This document shows positions 35,382 to 45,462 of a DNA stretch of 64,000 nucleotides, in pieces. The translations under genes and the position numbers were made by a program. The notes beneath the pieces were generated by a model. The model did not search any database. It saw nothing but the letters and a program-made list of their open reading frames with translations, and was not told the origin of the DNA. The DNA is from Alteribacter keqinensis. GTDB taxonomy: Bacteria > Bacillota > Bacilli > Bacillales > Salisediminibacteriaceae. Numbering within the stretch: position 1 is the stretch's first letter; each line of letters starts with the position of its first letter. The stretch lies in the NCBI RefSeq assembly GCF_003710255.1, contig NZ_RHIB01000001.1:744001-808000 (forward strand), read 5' to 3'.

Positions 35382-35418
35382 CGGAGGGTTAAACTTCCGG
35401 GGCTCCTTTTATTTATTC
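35382..35418. terminator. Bidirectional terminator between the PHP gene and serA
   Basis: AAGCCCCGGAG and CTTCCGGGGCT pair around GGTTAAA, with T-rich tails on both strands. Confidence 0.82.
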
Positions 35419-35472
35419 AGAGATAGTTTCGGCTGAGTGGTTGCTGTTTACCAGTGCTGTTATTTTTATTAT

Positions 35473-37074
35473 TTATAGTTCCAGAACAGTCACGTGTCGG
35501 ATGTCATCTACATTTTCAAGAGCTTCAACCGTTACTGCGTCCATTTCTTTATCAACAGACAGGATCATCATGGCGTCTCCGCCCTCGGATTTACGTCCGA
35601 CCTGCATGGTGGCAATATTTACATCATGATTTCCTAAAAGCTGACCAACCCTGCCGATCACACCCGGTCTGTCATTATGCTTAATAAAGAGCTGGTGTTC
35701 TGAAGGCTGGAAGTCGACCGTAAAGTCGTCCACCTTGACGAAGCGCAGGCCGAAGTCCTGATTGGACGTTCCGAGGAGAGTAAACGTCTTCTGCTCTCCT
35801 GTAATAACCGCCTTGATCAGACTTTGGTAGCCGGTTTCTTCCTGGTTTCTTTTCTCACTTAAGGATACGCCCCGCTCTCTGGCTATAAACGATACGTTTA
35901 CATCATTAACATAGGAATCCACACGGCTTTTGAAGAAACCATTCAGAAAGCTTCTCGTAAGTATCGCAGTATCATTTTCTGCTAATTTACCGGAATAGAC
36001 GAGCTCGATCTCTTTTACGGGGATGCGCATACTCGTTGAAGACATTTTGCCCATTTTATATGCAAGTTCATAGAAAGGATGAATTTTTTCAAATGCATCC
36101 GATGAAATATGCGGGAAATTCAGCCCGTGAATGATCGGTTTTCCTTCAGAATAGGCAAGAATTTCAGAAGAGACCTGCTCTGCCACACTGCGTTGGGCTT
36201 CCTTAGTGGAAGCAGCAATATGCGGTGTGAGAATGACCTGGTCAAAATTTTTAAGAGGGTGGTTCTGAAGAGGCTCATCTTCAAAAACGTCTAAAGCAGC
36301 CCCGCGGACCTGCCCGGTTTCAAGTGCTTCCACAAGTGCTTGCTCATCGATAATCCCACCACGTGCACAATTAAGAATAAATACGCCTCGCTTTGCCTGC
36401 TCAAACTCCTTTTGACCAATCAAGCCTTTTGTATTTTTAGTAAGTGGTGTATGCACGGTAATGACATCACTCTCCCGGAGGATATCATCAAGTGAGCCTG
36501 AAGTGACGCCGAACTTTTCAGCCCTTTCTGCAGTTAAAAACGGATCGAAGACGATAACATTCATTTGAAACGCTTTTGCCCGGGCAGCAAGTTCAGTTCC
36601 AATTCGTCCGAACCCGACAATTCCCAGTGTCTTCCCGTAAAGCTCAAGCCCTTCAAACTTCTTACGGTTCCATTCTCCTCTTTTTACACTTTCGTTTGCC
36701 TGAGGAATGTTTCTGAGCAATGTGATCATCATGGCAAAGGTATGCTCACACGTTGAAATCGTATTCCCATCTGGTGCGTTAATGACAATGACACCGTGTT
36801 TTGTAGCAGCTTCCAGGTCAATATTGTCTACGCCGACACCTGCCCGGCCGATAATCTTCAGATTGGGGAGGGTCTTAAAAGTGTCTTCAGTAACTTGGGT
36901 GGCACTCCTGACAATAAGGGCCTCTACTGTAGGATCAGGTTGAGTAAATTCGGTGATCGGCTGTTCTATGAGCCGAATTTGTGGATTAGTGAGCAAAGGT
37001 GCGAGCCCTTCATTGCTCAAACGGTCCGATACGAGAACCGTGAATGTCTTCGCAGATGTTTTTGTGTCAATCAA
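35473..37074 (-). CDS. serA: D-3-phosphoglycerate dehydrogenase
   Basis: 533-aa type-I SerA, catalysing the first step of serine synthesis. The NAD-binding domain includes GRAGVGVDNID near residue 80, GKTLGIVGFGRIG near 145, and NCARGGIIDE near 236; the HIAASTKEAQ segment carries the catalytic histidine near 290. An allosteric substrate-binding domain and a C-terminal ACT domain (HNDRPGVIGRVGQLLG near 465) follow. TTG 37074 after AAGGAGGG gives a length near the 525-aa B. subtilis enzyme; the frame is open to 37185. Confidence 0.95.
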   Translation of the reverse strand: MIDTKTSAKTFTVLVSDRLSNEGLAPLLTNPQIRLIEQPITEFTQPDPTVEALIVRSATQVTEDTFKTLPNLKIIGRAGVGVDNIDLEAATKHGVIVINAPDGNTISTCEHTFAMMITLLRNIPQANESVKRGEWNRKKFEGLELYGKTLGIVGFGRIGTELAARAKAFQMNVIVFDPFLTAERAEKFGVTSGSLDDILRESDVITVHTPLTKNTKGLIGQKEFEQAKRGVFILNCARGGIIDEQALVEALETGQVRGAALDVFEDEPLQNHPLKNFDQVILTPHIAASTKEAQRSVAEQVSSEILAYSEGKPIIHGLNFPHISSDAFEKIHPFYELAYKMGKMSSTSMRIPVKEIELVYSGKLAENDTAILTRSFLNGFFKSRVDSYVNDVNVSFIARERGVSLSEKRNQEETGYQSLIKAVITGEQKTFTLLGTSNQDFGLRFVKVDDFTVDFQPSEHQLFIKHNDRPGVIGRVGQLLGNHDVNIATMQVGRKSEGGDAMMILSVDKEMDAVTVEALENVDDIRHVTVLEL

Positions 37075-37466
37075 AGATAAGTCCCTCCTTGGTCTTGGTA
37101 TGCTACACAATATATCAGAAAACCGAACATGAAGAAAGAAAATTCGTAATATTAATTTTAATTTTTTAATGTAGTGCAGAATCAACGGGAGAAAGTGGTG
37201 TGTTTGGAAATTGAGTGGGGGAAGTCGGGGATTCTTAACATAAAGCCGTCAATTATTAACATTGGAGCGTGAATCCCTGATCTTGTGACAGGAGTTACAC
37301 AAGTCAGATGAAAATCTGTTCATAGGTCAAGCAAGCAGTCTTGTATAAATATAGATCCCCTGCTTAAACTTCACTCGAGCCTGATGGAAACGTGAGAAAA
37401 CCTTAAATGACTTAGGCAGTTTCACATAGTAAAATGGGTTAAACCTATGTGAGAGGTGACGTAATC

Positions 37467-37580
37467 ATGATTTTGAAAACACGCCGGCTTCCAGTTTGGA
37501 TGCTTAAGCTGGCTGCTTTAAAAAGAAGGATGTCTAAGCTCACCCCAGGTAAGAGGATATTAGCATCGAACTATCATTAA
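37467..37580 (+). CDS. Possible 37-aa basic small protein
   Basis: A short frame starting ATG ATT TTG with GAGAGGTGAC 5 nt upstream, coding for a peptide with ten Arg/Lys residues in 37 (MILKTRRLPVWM at the N-terminus, RILASNYH at the end). A hairpin CACATAG/CTATGTG precedes it. It lies alone in the 850-nt gap between serA and fer. The ribosome-binding site and lack of internal stops are the only support, so it may be spurious. The rest of the gap (37075-37466 and 37581-37896) shows no convincing gene. Confidence 0.3.
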   Translation: MILKTRRLPVWMLKLAALKRRMSKLTPGKRILASNYH

Positions 37581-37896
37581 AGAAAGCCGGCTATCGTGGG
37601 GGGAAGAGCATTTGATTATCAACTGGTTACCTATTGGATGAGATGAATTGTTACGTTTTACAGGACATAAGAATGACCGGTCACCTGGGATGACACTTCC
37701 AAATGGATACGCTTTTTATCACTGAAAAATATCTTACAATCATTGAAGCTGAAAATTACCGGGGTACTATCACATTTGAACCGGAACTTAACCAGGTAAG
37801 GCAAATTGCGGGAGTACTTCTTAATATAAAAGGCAAAAAACAAAACCACGTATACGATAATTATATTATGTAAACAAAAAACCGCAATTAACAAAA

Positions 37897-37920
37897 AAAC
37901 CCGCCATTTAGGCGGGCCCT
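37897..37920 (-). terminator. Terminator of fer
   Basis: CCCGCC and GGCGGG pair around ATTTA, with a run of T on the minus strand (AAAAAA on plus). Confidence 0.78.
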
Positions 37921-37928
37921 GCTAAGTA

Positions 37929-38183
<255 letters not shown>

Positions 38184-38412
38184 TTACCTCCCAATATGAT
38201 GTAAGTATGATCCCTTTAATTCTCTATTATGTAGAAAGGGCATTTTTAGAACCATTACTGTTATGTCTTCACCTAATGTTATTGTAATGGTTCTACCTCT
38301 TTCTTTCAATAGAAAATATAAGGGGTAATTCCGGACAGGCAAGGTTTTACCTGGTCTGATTTACTCGGATCTTTTATAATGTTAAAAAGGTGTTCGGAAA
38401 GGGGGAAGCACA

Positions 38413-39477
38413 ATGGATGCACAGAAATGGTTAATGCTGACCGTCATCAGACAATTTTGCGGACAACGGAGCATGAACGGCGTGATTTATCTCCTTCATG
38501 GAAGGCGGTCCTCACAGGTCATCCAAGATGCTTCATTGTTTTATGTTTTACCGTTAACTGCTTGTTTAAAACATCGTTATAAAGAAGAGTTGTACAGTGT
38601 AAAAAATGAGCTGAAAAAAGAAGAGGCATACATAGAAGATGAAAAAGGTAGGGTGTCCTTGACAGATTATGGTTCTGACTTACTAGAAAAGGCCAATTCA
38701 CAATTCGTCCTTCCGGTACATTTCAACGGGGGAAAGTATGAACTGAATGGGGAAGCGGACTGGTTCTGGAAGCGGCTCTCTCTTTTTATCCAGTCCTTGT
38801 CGGTCCGCCTGAAAAGTTCGACACCTTTTATTCCTGTTCAATATGACAGCAAAGTCCAGCATTGGGTGAAAGGCTACTTTCCGGAAAAAGATCAGAGAAA
38901 AAACGTTGCAGACGGACTATATAAAGAACTGTATACACTCCTTGAGAACATGGAGGACGAAGTGGCTCTGATATTTGTAAGACGGCTGACTTCGTGGAAA
39001 CGAACCGGCGAGACGATCAGTCAGCTTACTGCTGAGAACAAAGACCCCGTCATGACTTATTTGTCCTTCAGGTCGGTAATTCATTATTTGATGGATCAAG
39101 TCACACAAAAGAAAGAGGCATATCCGCATCTTTCCTTGTTTTTAAAAGAGACCCGGAAAACTTCACTGGTAACAAATACCGCTGAAGAGACTTACAGACT
39201 GCTTAAGCAAGGGTATTCGATGGACCGGATTGCATCAAAGAGGAATCTTAAAAAGAGTACAATTGAAGATCATATTATTGAAATTATCCTTTTTACACCA
39301 GGTGTTCATGCGGGGCAGTTCGTGGACCCGGCAATTGTAGAGCAAGTCCTGAATGTAGCAGAGGAATTGAATACACAACGGTTAAAAAAGATAAAAGATG
39401 CTCTTGGAGAAGGCTATGATTATTTTACAATACGGGCATCTCTTGCAAGCCGCCATGAAAGGATGAGCCAAAGATGA
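38413..39477 (+). CDS. ypbB: YpbB-like helix-turn-helix protein preceding recS
   Basis: 354-aa protein matching YpbB by position directly before recS and by its C-terminal helix-turn-helix (HTH_40-type) segment, TYRLLKQGYSMDRIASKRNLKKSTIEDHI (in part), near residues 258-285. The rest is mostly charged helices. The same helix-turn-helix module is fused to RecQ C-termini in other bacteria, so a role with the downstream helicase is likely. GAAAGGGGG precedes the ATG. The 3' end overlaps the recS start by 4 nt. Confidence 0.85.
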   Translation: MDAQKWLMLTVIRQFCGQRSMNGVIYLLHGRRSSQVIQDASLFYVLPLTACLKHRYKEELYSVKNELKKEEAYIEDEKGRVSLTDYGSDLLEKANSQFVLPVHFNGGKYELNGEADWFWKRLSLFIQSLSVRLKSSTPFIPVQYDSKVQHWVKGYFPEKDQRKNVADGLYKELYTLLENMEDEVALIFVRRLTSWKRTGETISQLTAENKDPVMTYLSFRSVIHYLMDQVTQKKEAYPHLSLFLKETRKTSLVTNTAEETYRLLKQGYSMDRIASKRNLKKSTIEDHIIEIILFTPGVHAGQFVDPAIVEQVLNVAEELNTQRLKKIKDALGEGYDYFTIRASLASRHERMSQR

Positions 39478-40982
39478 ATATAGAAACGGCTTTGCGGCAA
39501 TCTTTCGGCTACGCCGGTTTCAGGTCAGGACAGAAGGAGATTATTAAAGACGTACTAAAGGGAACCGACGTTCTTGCAGTGCTCCCTACAGGAACAGGAA
39601 AAACCCTGTGCTACCAATTTCCTTCAAGATATCTAAAAGGGATGACCATTGTTGTGTCTCCTTTGCTGTCTCTGATGGAGGATCAGGTTCACCAGCTCAA
39701 AGCCCGCGGGGAGAAAGGAGCTGTAGCCTTAAACAGTCACGTCAATAAGGATGAAAGAGAGCGGATTGTAAAAACCTTTAATGACCGGACACTTTTGTAT
39801 GTATCACCGGAAATGCTCCAGAGTAACTGGCTCATGTATCATTTGAAAAAGCACAGGGTCGGTCTTTTTGTAGTTGATGAAGCCCATTGTATATCCCAGT
39901 GGGGACATGAATTCAGAACGGATTACCTGAAGCTGGCTGCAATCCGCGAATCACTGGGTCAGCCCGGATGCCTTGCTCTCACAGCGACAGCAACACCTGC
40001 TGTGCAAAAAGACATTGTCAGCCACTTGAATATGACGGGAACGAGGGAGCATATCTACTCAGTGGACAGGCCCAATATATCCCTCCATGTTAAAAAAGCA
40101 GCCGGTTATGAAGAAAAAATCACACTTATTAAAGATGCGGTTCTTGATTTTAAAAAGCCGGGTATTGTTTATACGGCAACCAGAGCAGAGGCGGAAATGC
40201 TCTCTCAGATAATAAAAAATCAGACATCAATCAGGACAGCATCCTATCATGGAGGAATGGAAGGAGAGGATAGGATTCTCGTCCAACAGCAGTTCATTCG
40301 TGATGAGCTTGATGTTGTTTTTTGCACGAATGCCTTTGGAATGGGGATTAATAAATCCAATATTCAATTCGTCCTTCATGCACACATCCCTCAGTCTGTA
40401 GAGCACTACGTACAGGAAACAGGCCGGGCAGGAAGGGGAGGGGGACAGAGTGCGGCTCTCCTTATTTATACTGAAGAAGACCGGTATCTTCCATTGTCTT
40501 TTATAGATTATGAAGTACCATCTAAAGAGGAAGTAAAACACTTTTTTGCAGGTATTAAAAGTAGAAGGAAAAACGGGGACACCTCAATCTTGTTATCAGA
40601 GTTCCTGGGCCCTTTAGGTTTTGATGAAACAAAAGAACGCCTATTTCAATACCATCTAGAGTACTTTGGGGCGGTACGTGATCATCATCTCATGATTGAA
40701 AATTGCAGGGATGATTGGGAAGAGCGGCTGATCCGTTTTTTTGATAAGCGTAAAGTAAAAAAACGAAAGCAGCTCACGGCAATGGAAAAGGTCATTGAAA
40801 CAGAGGGTAATTGTTTGAGGGAACAGGTCCTTGGCTACTTTGGAGAGGCGAAAAAAGAGAAGATCACTCCCTGCTGTTCTGGATGTAATGATAAGCCGGT
40901 ATTTGCAACAGGGGCAGAAAGAGAAGAAGACCATTCAAATGACACAGGGACTTGGAAGGCGCTTCTTAGTGAAGTTTTTTGA
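39474..40982 (+). CDS. recS: RecQ-family ATP-dependent DNA helicase (short form, RecS)
   Basis: 502-aa superfamily-2 helicase, shorter than RecQ of about 590 aa because no HRDC domain follows. Walker A TGTGKTLCYQFPS lies near residue 39, DEAHCISQWGHEFR near 137, and GRAGRGGG near 322. A RecQ zinc-binding segment with CCSGC is near 462. RecS acts in recombination and fork repair in B. subtilis. It is translationally coupled to ypbB and followed by ypbD. Confidence 0.94.
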   Translation: MNIETALRQSFGYAGFRSGQKEIIKDVLKGTDVLAVLPTGTGKTLCYQFPSRYLKGMTIVVSPLLSLMEDQVHQLKARGEKGAVALNSHVNKDERERIVKTFNDRTLLYVSPEMLQSNWLMYHLKKHRVGLFVVDEAHCISQWGHEFRTDYLKLAAIRESLGQPGCLALTATATPAVQKDIVSHLNMTGTREHIYSVDRPNISLHVKKAAGYEEKITLIKDAVLDFKKPGIVYTATRAEAEMLSQIIKNQTSIRTASYHGGMEGEDRILVQQQFIRDELDVVFCTNAFGMGINKSNIQFVLHAHIPQSVEHYVQETGRAGRGGGQSAALLIYTEEDRYLPLSFIDYEVPSKEEVKHFFAGIKSRRKNGDTSILLSEFLGPLGFDETKERLFQYHLEYFGAVRDHHLMIENCRDDWEERLIRFFDKRKVKKRKQLTAMEKVIETEGNCLREQVLGYFGEAKKEKITPCCSGCNDKPVFATGAEREEDHSNDTGTWKALLSEVF

Positions 40983-40997
40983 TAAGGAGGACACAGA

Positions 40998-41588
40998 TTG
41001 AAATCCCACAAAGAGATTATTAACACCTTGTCCGATAGAGATTTACTTCTCAATTTATATATATCTCAGGCTGTGATGCTCCTTCTTGCACTGGTTTTTT
41101 CGAGATTTCTTCTCGGGAGCTGGCTGGCCCCCTTTGAAATGATTACATTTTCCGCAGATGCAGTGCTCCTGGGGTTTGCCATAGCCGCTGTAGTCGTAGC
41201 AGTAGAGCTTGTTTTTGTAAGGTATCTTCCAGGCTCTTTTTTTGATGACGGAGGCATTAATGAACGGGTTTTTAAAGACCGTTCGTTTTTTCATATTCTT
41301 ATCATTTCCCTGACGGTTGCTGTATGTGAGGAAATATTGTTCAGAGGGGTTATTCAGACCTCTTTTGGAATTATTATTGCATCAGTTATTTTCGCGCTTA
41401 TTCATTTCAGGTATCTCCATCAGCCTTTTTTGTTCGGGTTTACAGTTATATTAAGCTTTCTACTTGGATTTGTTTACTTATGGACCGGCAACCTGCTCAC
41501 TGTAATCAGTGCGCATTTCTTTATTGACGCCATTCTTGGTCTGCTGATTCGTTATAATGTATTGAATAGGATAGGAAAAAATCCTTAG
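40998..41588 (+). CDS. ypbD: CAAX-type intramembrane protease (CPBP family), YpbD-like
   Basis: 196-aa membrane protein with about six spans and the CPBP glutamic protease motifs: CEEILFRG near residue 110, FALIHFRY near 132 and SAHFFIDA near 172. Substrates unknown. TTG 40998 after AAGGAGG. It follows recS by 15 nt, as in B. subtilis. Confidence 0.88.
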   Translation: MKSHKEIINTLSDRDLLLNLYISQAVMLLLALVFSRFLLGSWLAPFEMITFSADAVLLGFAIAAVVVAVELVFVRYLPGSFFDDGGINERVFKDRSFFHILIISLTVAVCEEILFRGVIQTSFGIIIASVIFALIHFRYLHQPFLFGFTVILSFLLGFVYLWTGNLLTVISAHFFIDAILGLLIRYNVLNRIGKNP

Positions 41589-41663
41589 TTCTTACTATTT
41601 ACATAAGTGGACAATTAAGGGAAGATAGTGTAAGACATATGTTAAAGTCCGAGGTGAAAAGAG

Positions 41664-41942
41664 ATGCGCGCACAAAGCCGGCAGGATCTGCATAATAACG
41701 GGCAGGAACAGACTGGTTCCATTGATTTTTCAGAAATGGATGCCATGGATCTTCCCCCCAGAAGTGTCGTGAGAAAGCAGCGGGAAGCAGAAAAAAAACA
41801 AAAGAAAATAGAAGCAGAAGAAGAGGAACCGAATCAGGAAACCGTCCAGTTTCCTCTTGTAAGATTATTTTTACTGCTGTTTTTTATGCTTGTGATTACA
41901 GTCATAACCTACCCCATGTGGAGTGAGTTTTTTGCAGGGTAA
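41664..41942 (+). CDS. Short single-span membrane protein, YpbE-like without LysM
   Basis: 92-aa protein: hydrophilic, acidic and basic N-terminal 65 residues (with PPRSVVRKQREAEKKQKK and a glutamate cluster), one membrane span near residues 68-86 (VRLFLLLFFMLVITVITYP in part) and a four-residue tail. B. subtilis YpbE occupies the same position but carries an extracellular LysM domain after the membrane span, which is absent here. The stop codon is clean, so it may be a shortened orthologue or a different gene. GAGGTGAAAAGAG precedes the ATG. Confidence 0.55.
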   Translation: MRAQSRQDLHNNGQEQTGSIDFSEMDAMDLPPRSVVRKQREAEKKQKKIEAEEEEPNQETVQFPLVRLFLLLFFMLVITVITYPMWSEFFAG

Positions 41943-41995
41943 AGCATGAAAACAAATTGTCCTCATATACATGATAAAAACGATGGAGGTTTATC

Positions 41996-42430
41996 ATGGA
42001 AAGTGAGAGAAGAATGCAAAAAAATGAGAACCACATAGTCGTTAAAGCGCTGGTTAAAGCAAAAAGAAAAGAAGAGAAAGCGGAAAAAACAGTTATAAGA
42101 GCAGGTATCCTCTGTCTTTGTGTGCTGGCTCTGGCTGTATTTTATATGATTACGGCTGTTTTTCTTTCCCATCACTCTTCCCAGTACTGGACGGTCATGA
42201 TTCATGATCCGGTCATGATTATCCTGATTGCCGTACTGGTATATACATTCGCCAATCTGAAAAACAAGAAAAAATCCCAGGATAAAGCTGAAAGGGATTT
42301 TGACAGGCTGAGAGAAGATGTTATAGACCGTTCATCAGACATATGGCAGCTACAGCATTCAACAGCCGACCGGGAGACATATTATCAGCACCTGATGAAG
42401 GAACATAATATTAATCTGTACCATAAATAG
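41996..42430 (+). CDS. ypbF: YpbF-like membrane protein (DUF2663)
   Basis: 144-aa protein with two membrane spans, near residues 34-57 and 66-84, and charged termini. Length, two-span topology and location after the ypbE position match YpbF. The C-terminal region contains ERDFDRLREDVIDRSSDIWQ (in part), predicted helical, likely cytoplasmic. GGAGGTT precedes the ATG. Function unknown. Confidence 0.8.
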   Translation: MESERRMQKNENHIVVKALVKAKRKEEKAEKTVIRAGILCLCVLALAVFYMITAVFLSHHSSQYWTVMIHDPVMIILIAVLVYTFANLKNKKKSQDKAERDFDRLREDVIDRSSDIWQLQHSTADRETYYQHLMKEHNINLYHK

Positions 42431-42458
42431 AAAATGAAACTTAGTTGCGGTTATCAAT

Positions 42459-42497
42459 AAAGGCTGCCTCGGAATGTATTCCGGGACAGCCTTTTAT
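42459..42497. terminator. Terminator between ypbF and a convergent small gene
   Basis: AAGGCTGCCTCGGAAT pairs with ATTCCGGGACAGCCTT (one mismatch, one G-U). T and A runs lie on the two sides, so both genes can use it. Confidence 0.78.
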
Positions 42498-42736
42498 TAT
42501 GAACTTTTTGCCTCTACATTGGGGGAAGAAATAAGACCGAAAAATGCGCATCCGTTTCGCCGGAACCGCTGTCCGTGGATGATAACGCTTTCATTATCAA
42601 TGTGTTCAATTTTTCCGTATGCTACAGTCTTGCAGGTAGTAATACAAAAGGCTTCAACAGGGTAGCCAAGCTTCATGTTACGGGCGAACTCCGCGTCAGT
42701 AACTAACGAGCGGTTTTTCCATTTATGCAGGTTCAT
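42497..42736 (-). CDS. Hypothetical 79-aa protein
   Basis: Small soluble protein. AAGGAGG lies 6 nt before its ATG, which supports real expression. The sequence has a beta-rich look, with segments VEAFCITTCKTVAYGKIEHID and VIIHGQRFRRNGCAFFGLI (each in part) containing three cysteines. I do not recognise the family. It runs opposite to its neighbours, with a shared terminator downstream. Confidence 0.65.
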   Translation of the reverse strand: MNLHKWKNRSLVTDAEFARNMKLGYPVEAFCITTCKTVAYGKIEHIDNESVIIHGQRFRRNGCAFFGLISSPNVEAKSS

Positions 42737-42927
42737 CGGAATCCTCCTTACAGAATATTAAAATGTCAGAAAATTAAGAATCTTTATGTTTATTATACTG
42801 ACTCCGGATCAGATGTGCAAGAGTCTGGAGAAAAAATAGGCGTTATCATCAAGAGGGGCAGAGACGTTACAACAAATACCTGCGGTGTACATATAATGAG
42901 ATGAGTGAACAAAAGAGGTGAAGTACA

Positions 42928-43059
42928 TTGAGTGATAAAAACAATCTGGGGAATGCTATTCTTCTTGTTGTCACCATATTTGTTTTTTTGAGTTTTACAT
43001 TCGGATTTGGAGCCAGTTCCAATGGAGATGATGATGACTTCATTGTCATTCAGTCATAA
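42928..43059 (+). CDS. Small membrane protein of 43 aa
   Basis: Starts at TTG 42928 with AGAGGTG 7 nt upstream and reads MSDKNNLGNAILLVV at the N-terminus, one hydrophobic span of about 22 residues, and an acidic tail with four consecutive aspartates before IVIQS. The clean single-span topology and the good ribosome-binding site support a real gene. It precedes the hypothetical gene at 43086 by 26 nt. Function unknown. Confidence 0.6.
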   Translation: MSDKNNLGNAILLVVTIFVFLSFTFGFGASSNGDDDDFIVIQS

Positions 43060-43085
43060 ACAGCAGGTAAGGCAGGTGTAGGAAT

Positions 43086-43364
43086 TTGAGTAACAAGGGG
43101 AAAAACCCGAAGCAAAACGGTAAAAAGTCGTATACAGAAGACCTCGGCCCCTTAAGTCCTCAGCAGCTTGCTGTTATACTCGCTATGCTTACGAATGTTT
43201 TACGTGTAAAAGCGGTGTTGATAACTGTGGATCAGACTGTGGAAGTTGTTCTTCAAGGCAATCTGAAGCAGCAGAAAAAAGAAATCCAGAATATGCTTAA
43301 CGAGTTGAGTGAAGATAAGGTCGATGAATGGATGAGGATGCTCCAGAAGTTCAACAGTGATTAA
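43086..43364 (+). CDS. Hypothetical 92-aa protein
   Basis: Soluble protein starting at TTG 43086 with GTAGGA upstream. The N-terminal 20 residues are lysine-rich, followed by a LSPQQLAVILAMLTNVLRVKAVLITVDQTVEVVLQGN stretch (in part) and a C-terminal amphipathic helix. No known domain is evident to me. Situated between the ypb genes and fhs. A hairpin with AGAGAGATC/GTTCTCTCTT pairing lies just after the stop codon and ends in T. Confidence 0.6.
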   Translation: MSNKGKNPKQNGKKSYTEDLGPLSPQQLAVILAMLTNVLRVKAVLITVDQTVEVVLQGNLKQQKKEIQNMLNELSEDKVDEWMRMLQKFNSD

Positions 43365-43518
43365 AGAAAGAGAGATCTGTATAAAAGGTTCTCTCTTTTT
43401 GGTTGTTTACAGGAGAATTTGTATTAAAATAAATGGGTGTGATGTATTTTAAGGTGATTTCCGATACAATGTAAGGGGTTACATAATGAGTTCAAAAGAC
43501 GAATGAGGAGTGGATCAA

Positions 43519-45198
43519 GTGAATGAAATAAAATCAGATATTCAGATTGCTCAGGAAAGTAAAATGACGCCAATCAGAGACATTGTTGAAAATCTCGGAA
43601 TAAGTGAAACTGAGTGGGAGCCTTACGGCCATTATAAAGCGAAGCTGTCACTCTCTCTTATGGACAGATTGGAAAAAAATAAAGACGGGAAAGTCATTCT
43701 TGTTACAGCAATCAACCCGACTCCTGCAGGAGAAGGGAAATCGACTTGTACTGTCGGTCTCGGCCAAGCATTAAATAAAATCGGCAGGCGTGCCATGATT
43801 GCTTTAAGGGAACCGTCACTCGGTCCTACTATGGGAATTAAAGGCGGAGCAGCGGGAGGGGGCTATTCACAGGTTGTTCCAATGGAAGACATTAACCTGC
43901 ATTTTACAGGAGACATTCATGCAATTACGACTGCACATAATGCGCTGGCAGCCATGATGGATAATCATATACACAGAGGAAATGAACTCGGGATTGACGT
44001 GCGTAAAGTAGTCTGGAAGAGAGTCATGGATATGAACGACCGCTCACTCAGGGAGGTTGTTGTGGGACTTGGAGGGCCATTGAAAGGGGTGCCGAGAGAA
44101 TCAGGGTTTGACATAACAGTAGCATCTGAAATTATGGCTATCCTGTGTCTCGCAGCCGATTTAAAAGACCTGAAACACCGCCTTTCAAAAATGGTCGTTG
44201 CCTACACATCAGACGATAAGCCGATTACTGCGAGTGATCTTGGGGCGGAAGGGGTACTGACGCTGTTATTAAAAGATGCGATAAAACCGAACCTTGTACA
44301 GACCCTTGAGAACACGCCTGCACTGATCCACGGAGGTCCATTTGCTAATATCGCGCATGGCTGTAACAGCGTAATGGCTACGAAGATGGCCGCAAAGCTG
44401 TCTGACTATGTTGTTACCGAGGCAGGTTTTGGGGCAGACCTGGGGGCAGAGAAGTTCCTTGATATTAAAACACGGGCAGGCGATATTGACCCTGACCTGG
44501 TAGTTATTGTAGCTACAATCAGAGCCTTGAAAATGCACGGCGGGGTGTCTAAAGACAACTTGAAAGAAGAAAACGTAGAAGCTTTGAAAAATGGACTGGC
44601 AAACCTCGAGAAGCATGTTGAAACCATTCGTCAGTTCGGGCTTCCCCATATCGTAGCCATAAACCGTTTCCTTCATGATACCGATGCTGAAATTGAAGCA
44701 CTTACATCGTGGTGCAATGAACAGGGCATCAATGTTGTTCTGGCTGATGTCTGGGCTAAAGGTGGAGAAGGTGGCCGTGAGCTTGCCGAAAAAGCTGTAG
44801 CATTAATCGAAGAAAATGATAAAAACTTTACTCATATGTATGATGTGAACGAGTCAATCGAAGAGAAAATCAAGGCAATTGCAACGAAGGTATACGGTGC
44901 AAAAACCGTCGAGTTCAGCAGCTATGTTAAAAAGCAGATGGCTGATTATGCCCGTTACGGTTGGGGTAATCTTCCTGTCTGCATGGCAAAAACCCAGTAT
45001 TCCCTGAGTGACGATCCGTCTAAACTTGGCCGGCCGGAAGGTTTTACGATTACAGTCAGAGAACTGAAACCTTCTATAGGTGCAGGGTTTATTGTAGCCT
45101 TAACAGGGGATGTCATGACGATGCCGGGTCTTCCAAAAGAGCCTGCTGCACTTAAAATGGATGTGGATGAAGAGGGCAGGGCCGTAGGTTTGTTTTAA
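43519..45198 (+). CDS. fhs: Formate-tetrahydrofolate ligase
   Basis: 559-aa formyltetrahydrofolate synthetase, which joins formate and tetrahydrofolate using ATP to give 10-formyl-THF for purine and fMet synthesis. The ATP-binding loop TPAGEGKST lies near residue 64, and [20 protein letters not shown] (in part) near 115. GTG 43519 is chosen because GAGGAG lies 8 nt before it; GTG 43510 overlaps that site. Length is standard. B. subtilis 168 lacks this gene, so its presence at this place is a lineage feature. Confidence 0.96.
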   Translation: MNEIKSDIQIAQESKMTPIRDIVENLGISETEWEPYGHYKAKLSLSLMDRLEKNKDGKVILVTAINPTPAGEGKSTCTVGLGQALNKIGRRAMIALREPSLGPTMGIKGGAAGGGYSQVVPMEDINLHFTGDIHAITTAHNALAAMMDNHIHRGNELGIDVRKVVWKRVMDMNDRSLREVVVGLGGPLKGVPRESGFDITVASEIMAILCLAADLKDLKHRLSKMVVAYTSDDKPITASDLGAEGVLTLLLKDAIKPNLVQTLENTPALIHGGPFANIAHGCNSVMATKMAAKLSDYVVTEAGFGADLGAEKFLDIKTRAGDIDPDLVVIVATIRALKMHGGVSKDNLKEENVEALKNGLANLEKHVETIRQFGLPHIVAINRFLHDTDAEIEALTSWCNEQGINVVLADVWAKGGEGGRELAEKAVALIEENDKNFTHMYDVNESIEEKIKAIATKVYGAKTVEFSSYVKKQMADYARYGWGNLPVCMAKTQYSLSDDPSKLGRPEGFTITVRELKPSIGAGFIVALTGDVMTMPGLPKEPAALKMDVDEEGRAVGLF

Positions 45199-45256
45199 AT
45201 TAATTAAGACAGGATCGGTGAAGCTGCTTGAGGTTATCGGCTTCACCTGCTCTGGG

Positions 45257-45290
45257 CCCGGCACAGGGAAATATTATGTGCCGGGTTTTT
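45257..45290 (+). terminator. Terminator of fhs
   Basis: CCCGGCACA and TGTGCCGGG form a 9-bp perfect stem with an 11-nt loop, followed by five T. Confidence 0.87.
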
Positions 45291-45462
45291 ACGTTTTAGG
45301 CTATCTTGAATGCAGAATTAGGGGAAGGGTGCATTAACCCCTCATTGAAGATCAACTTCCCATGATGTGATGAAAAAATCAGAGAAACAGGATAATTCAG
45401 CCGAAAAAAGACCGCATGCCTATTATCATGCGCCATGGTGCGATTAATTAGCGTGGGTGTCT

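Noticed and set aside
37703-37873. 56-codon plus-strand open frame between serA and fer
   Set aside because: Start lacks a convincing ribosome-binding site and the peptide resembles nothing known; left out of the gene list.
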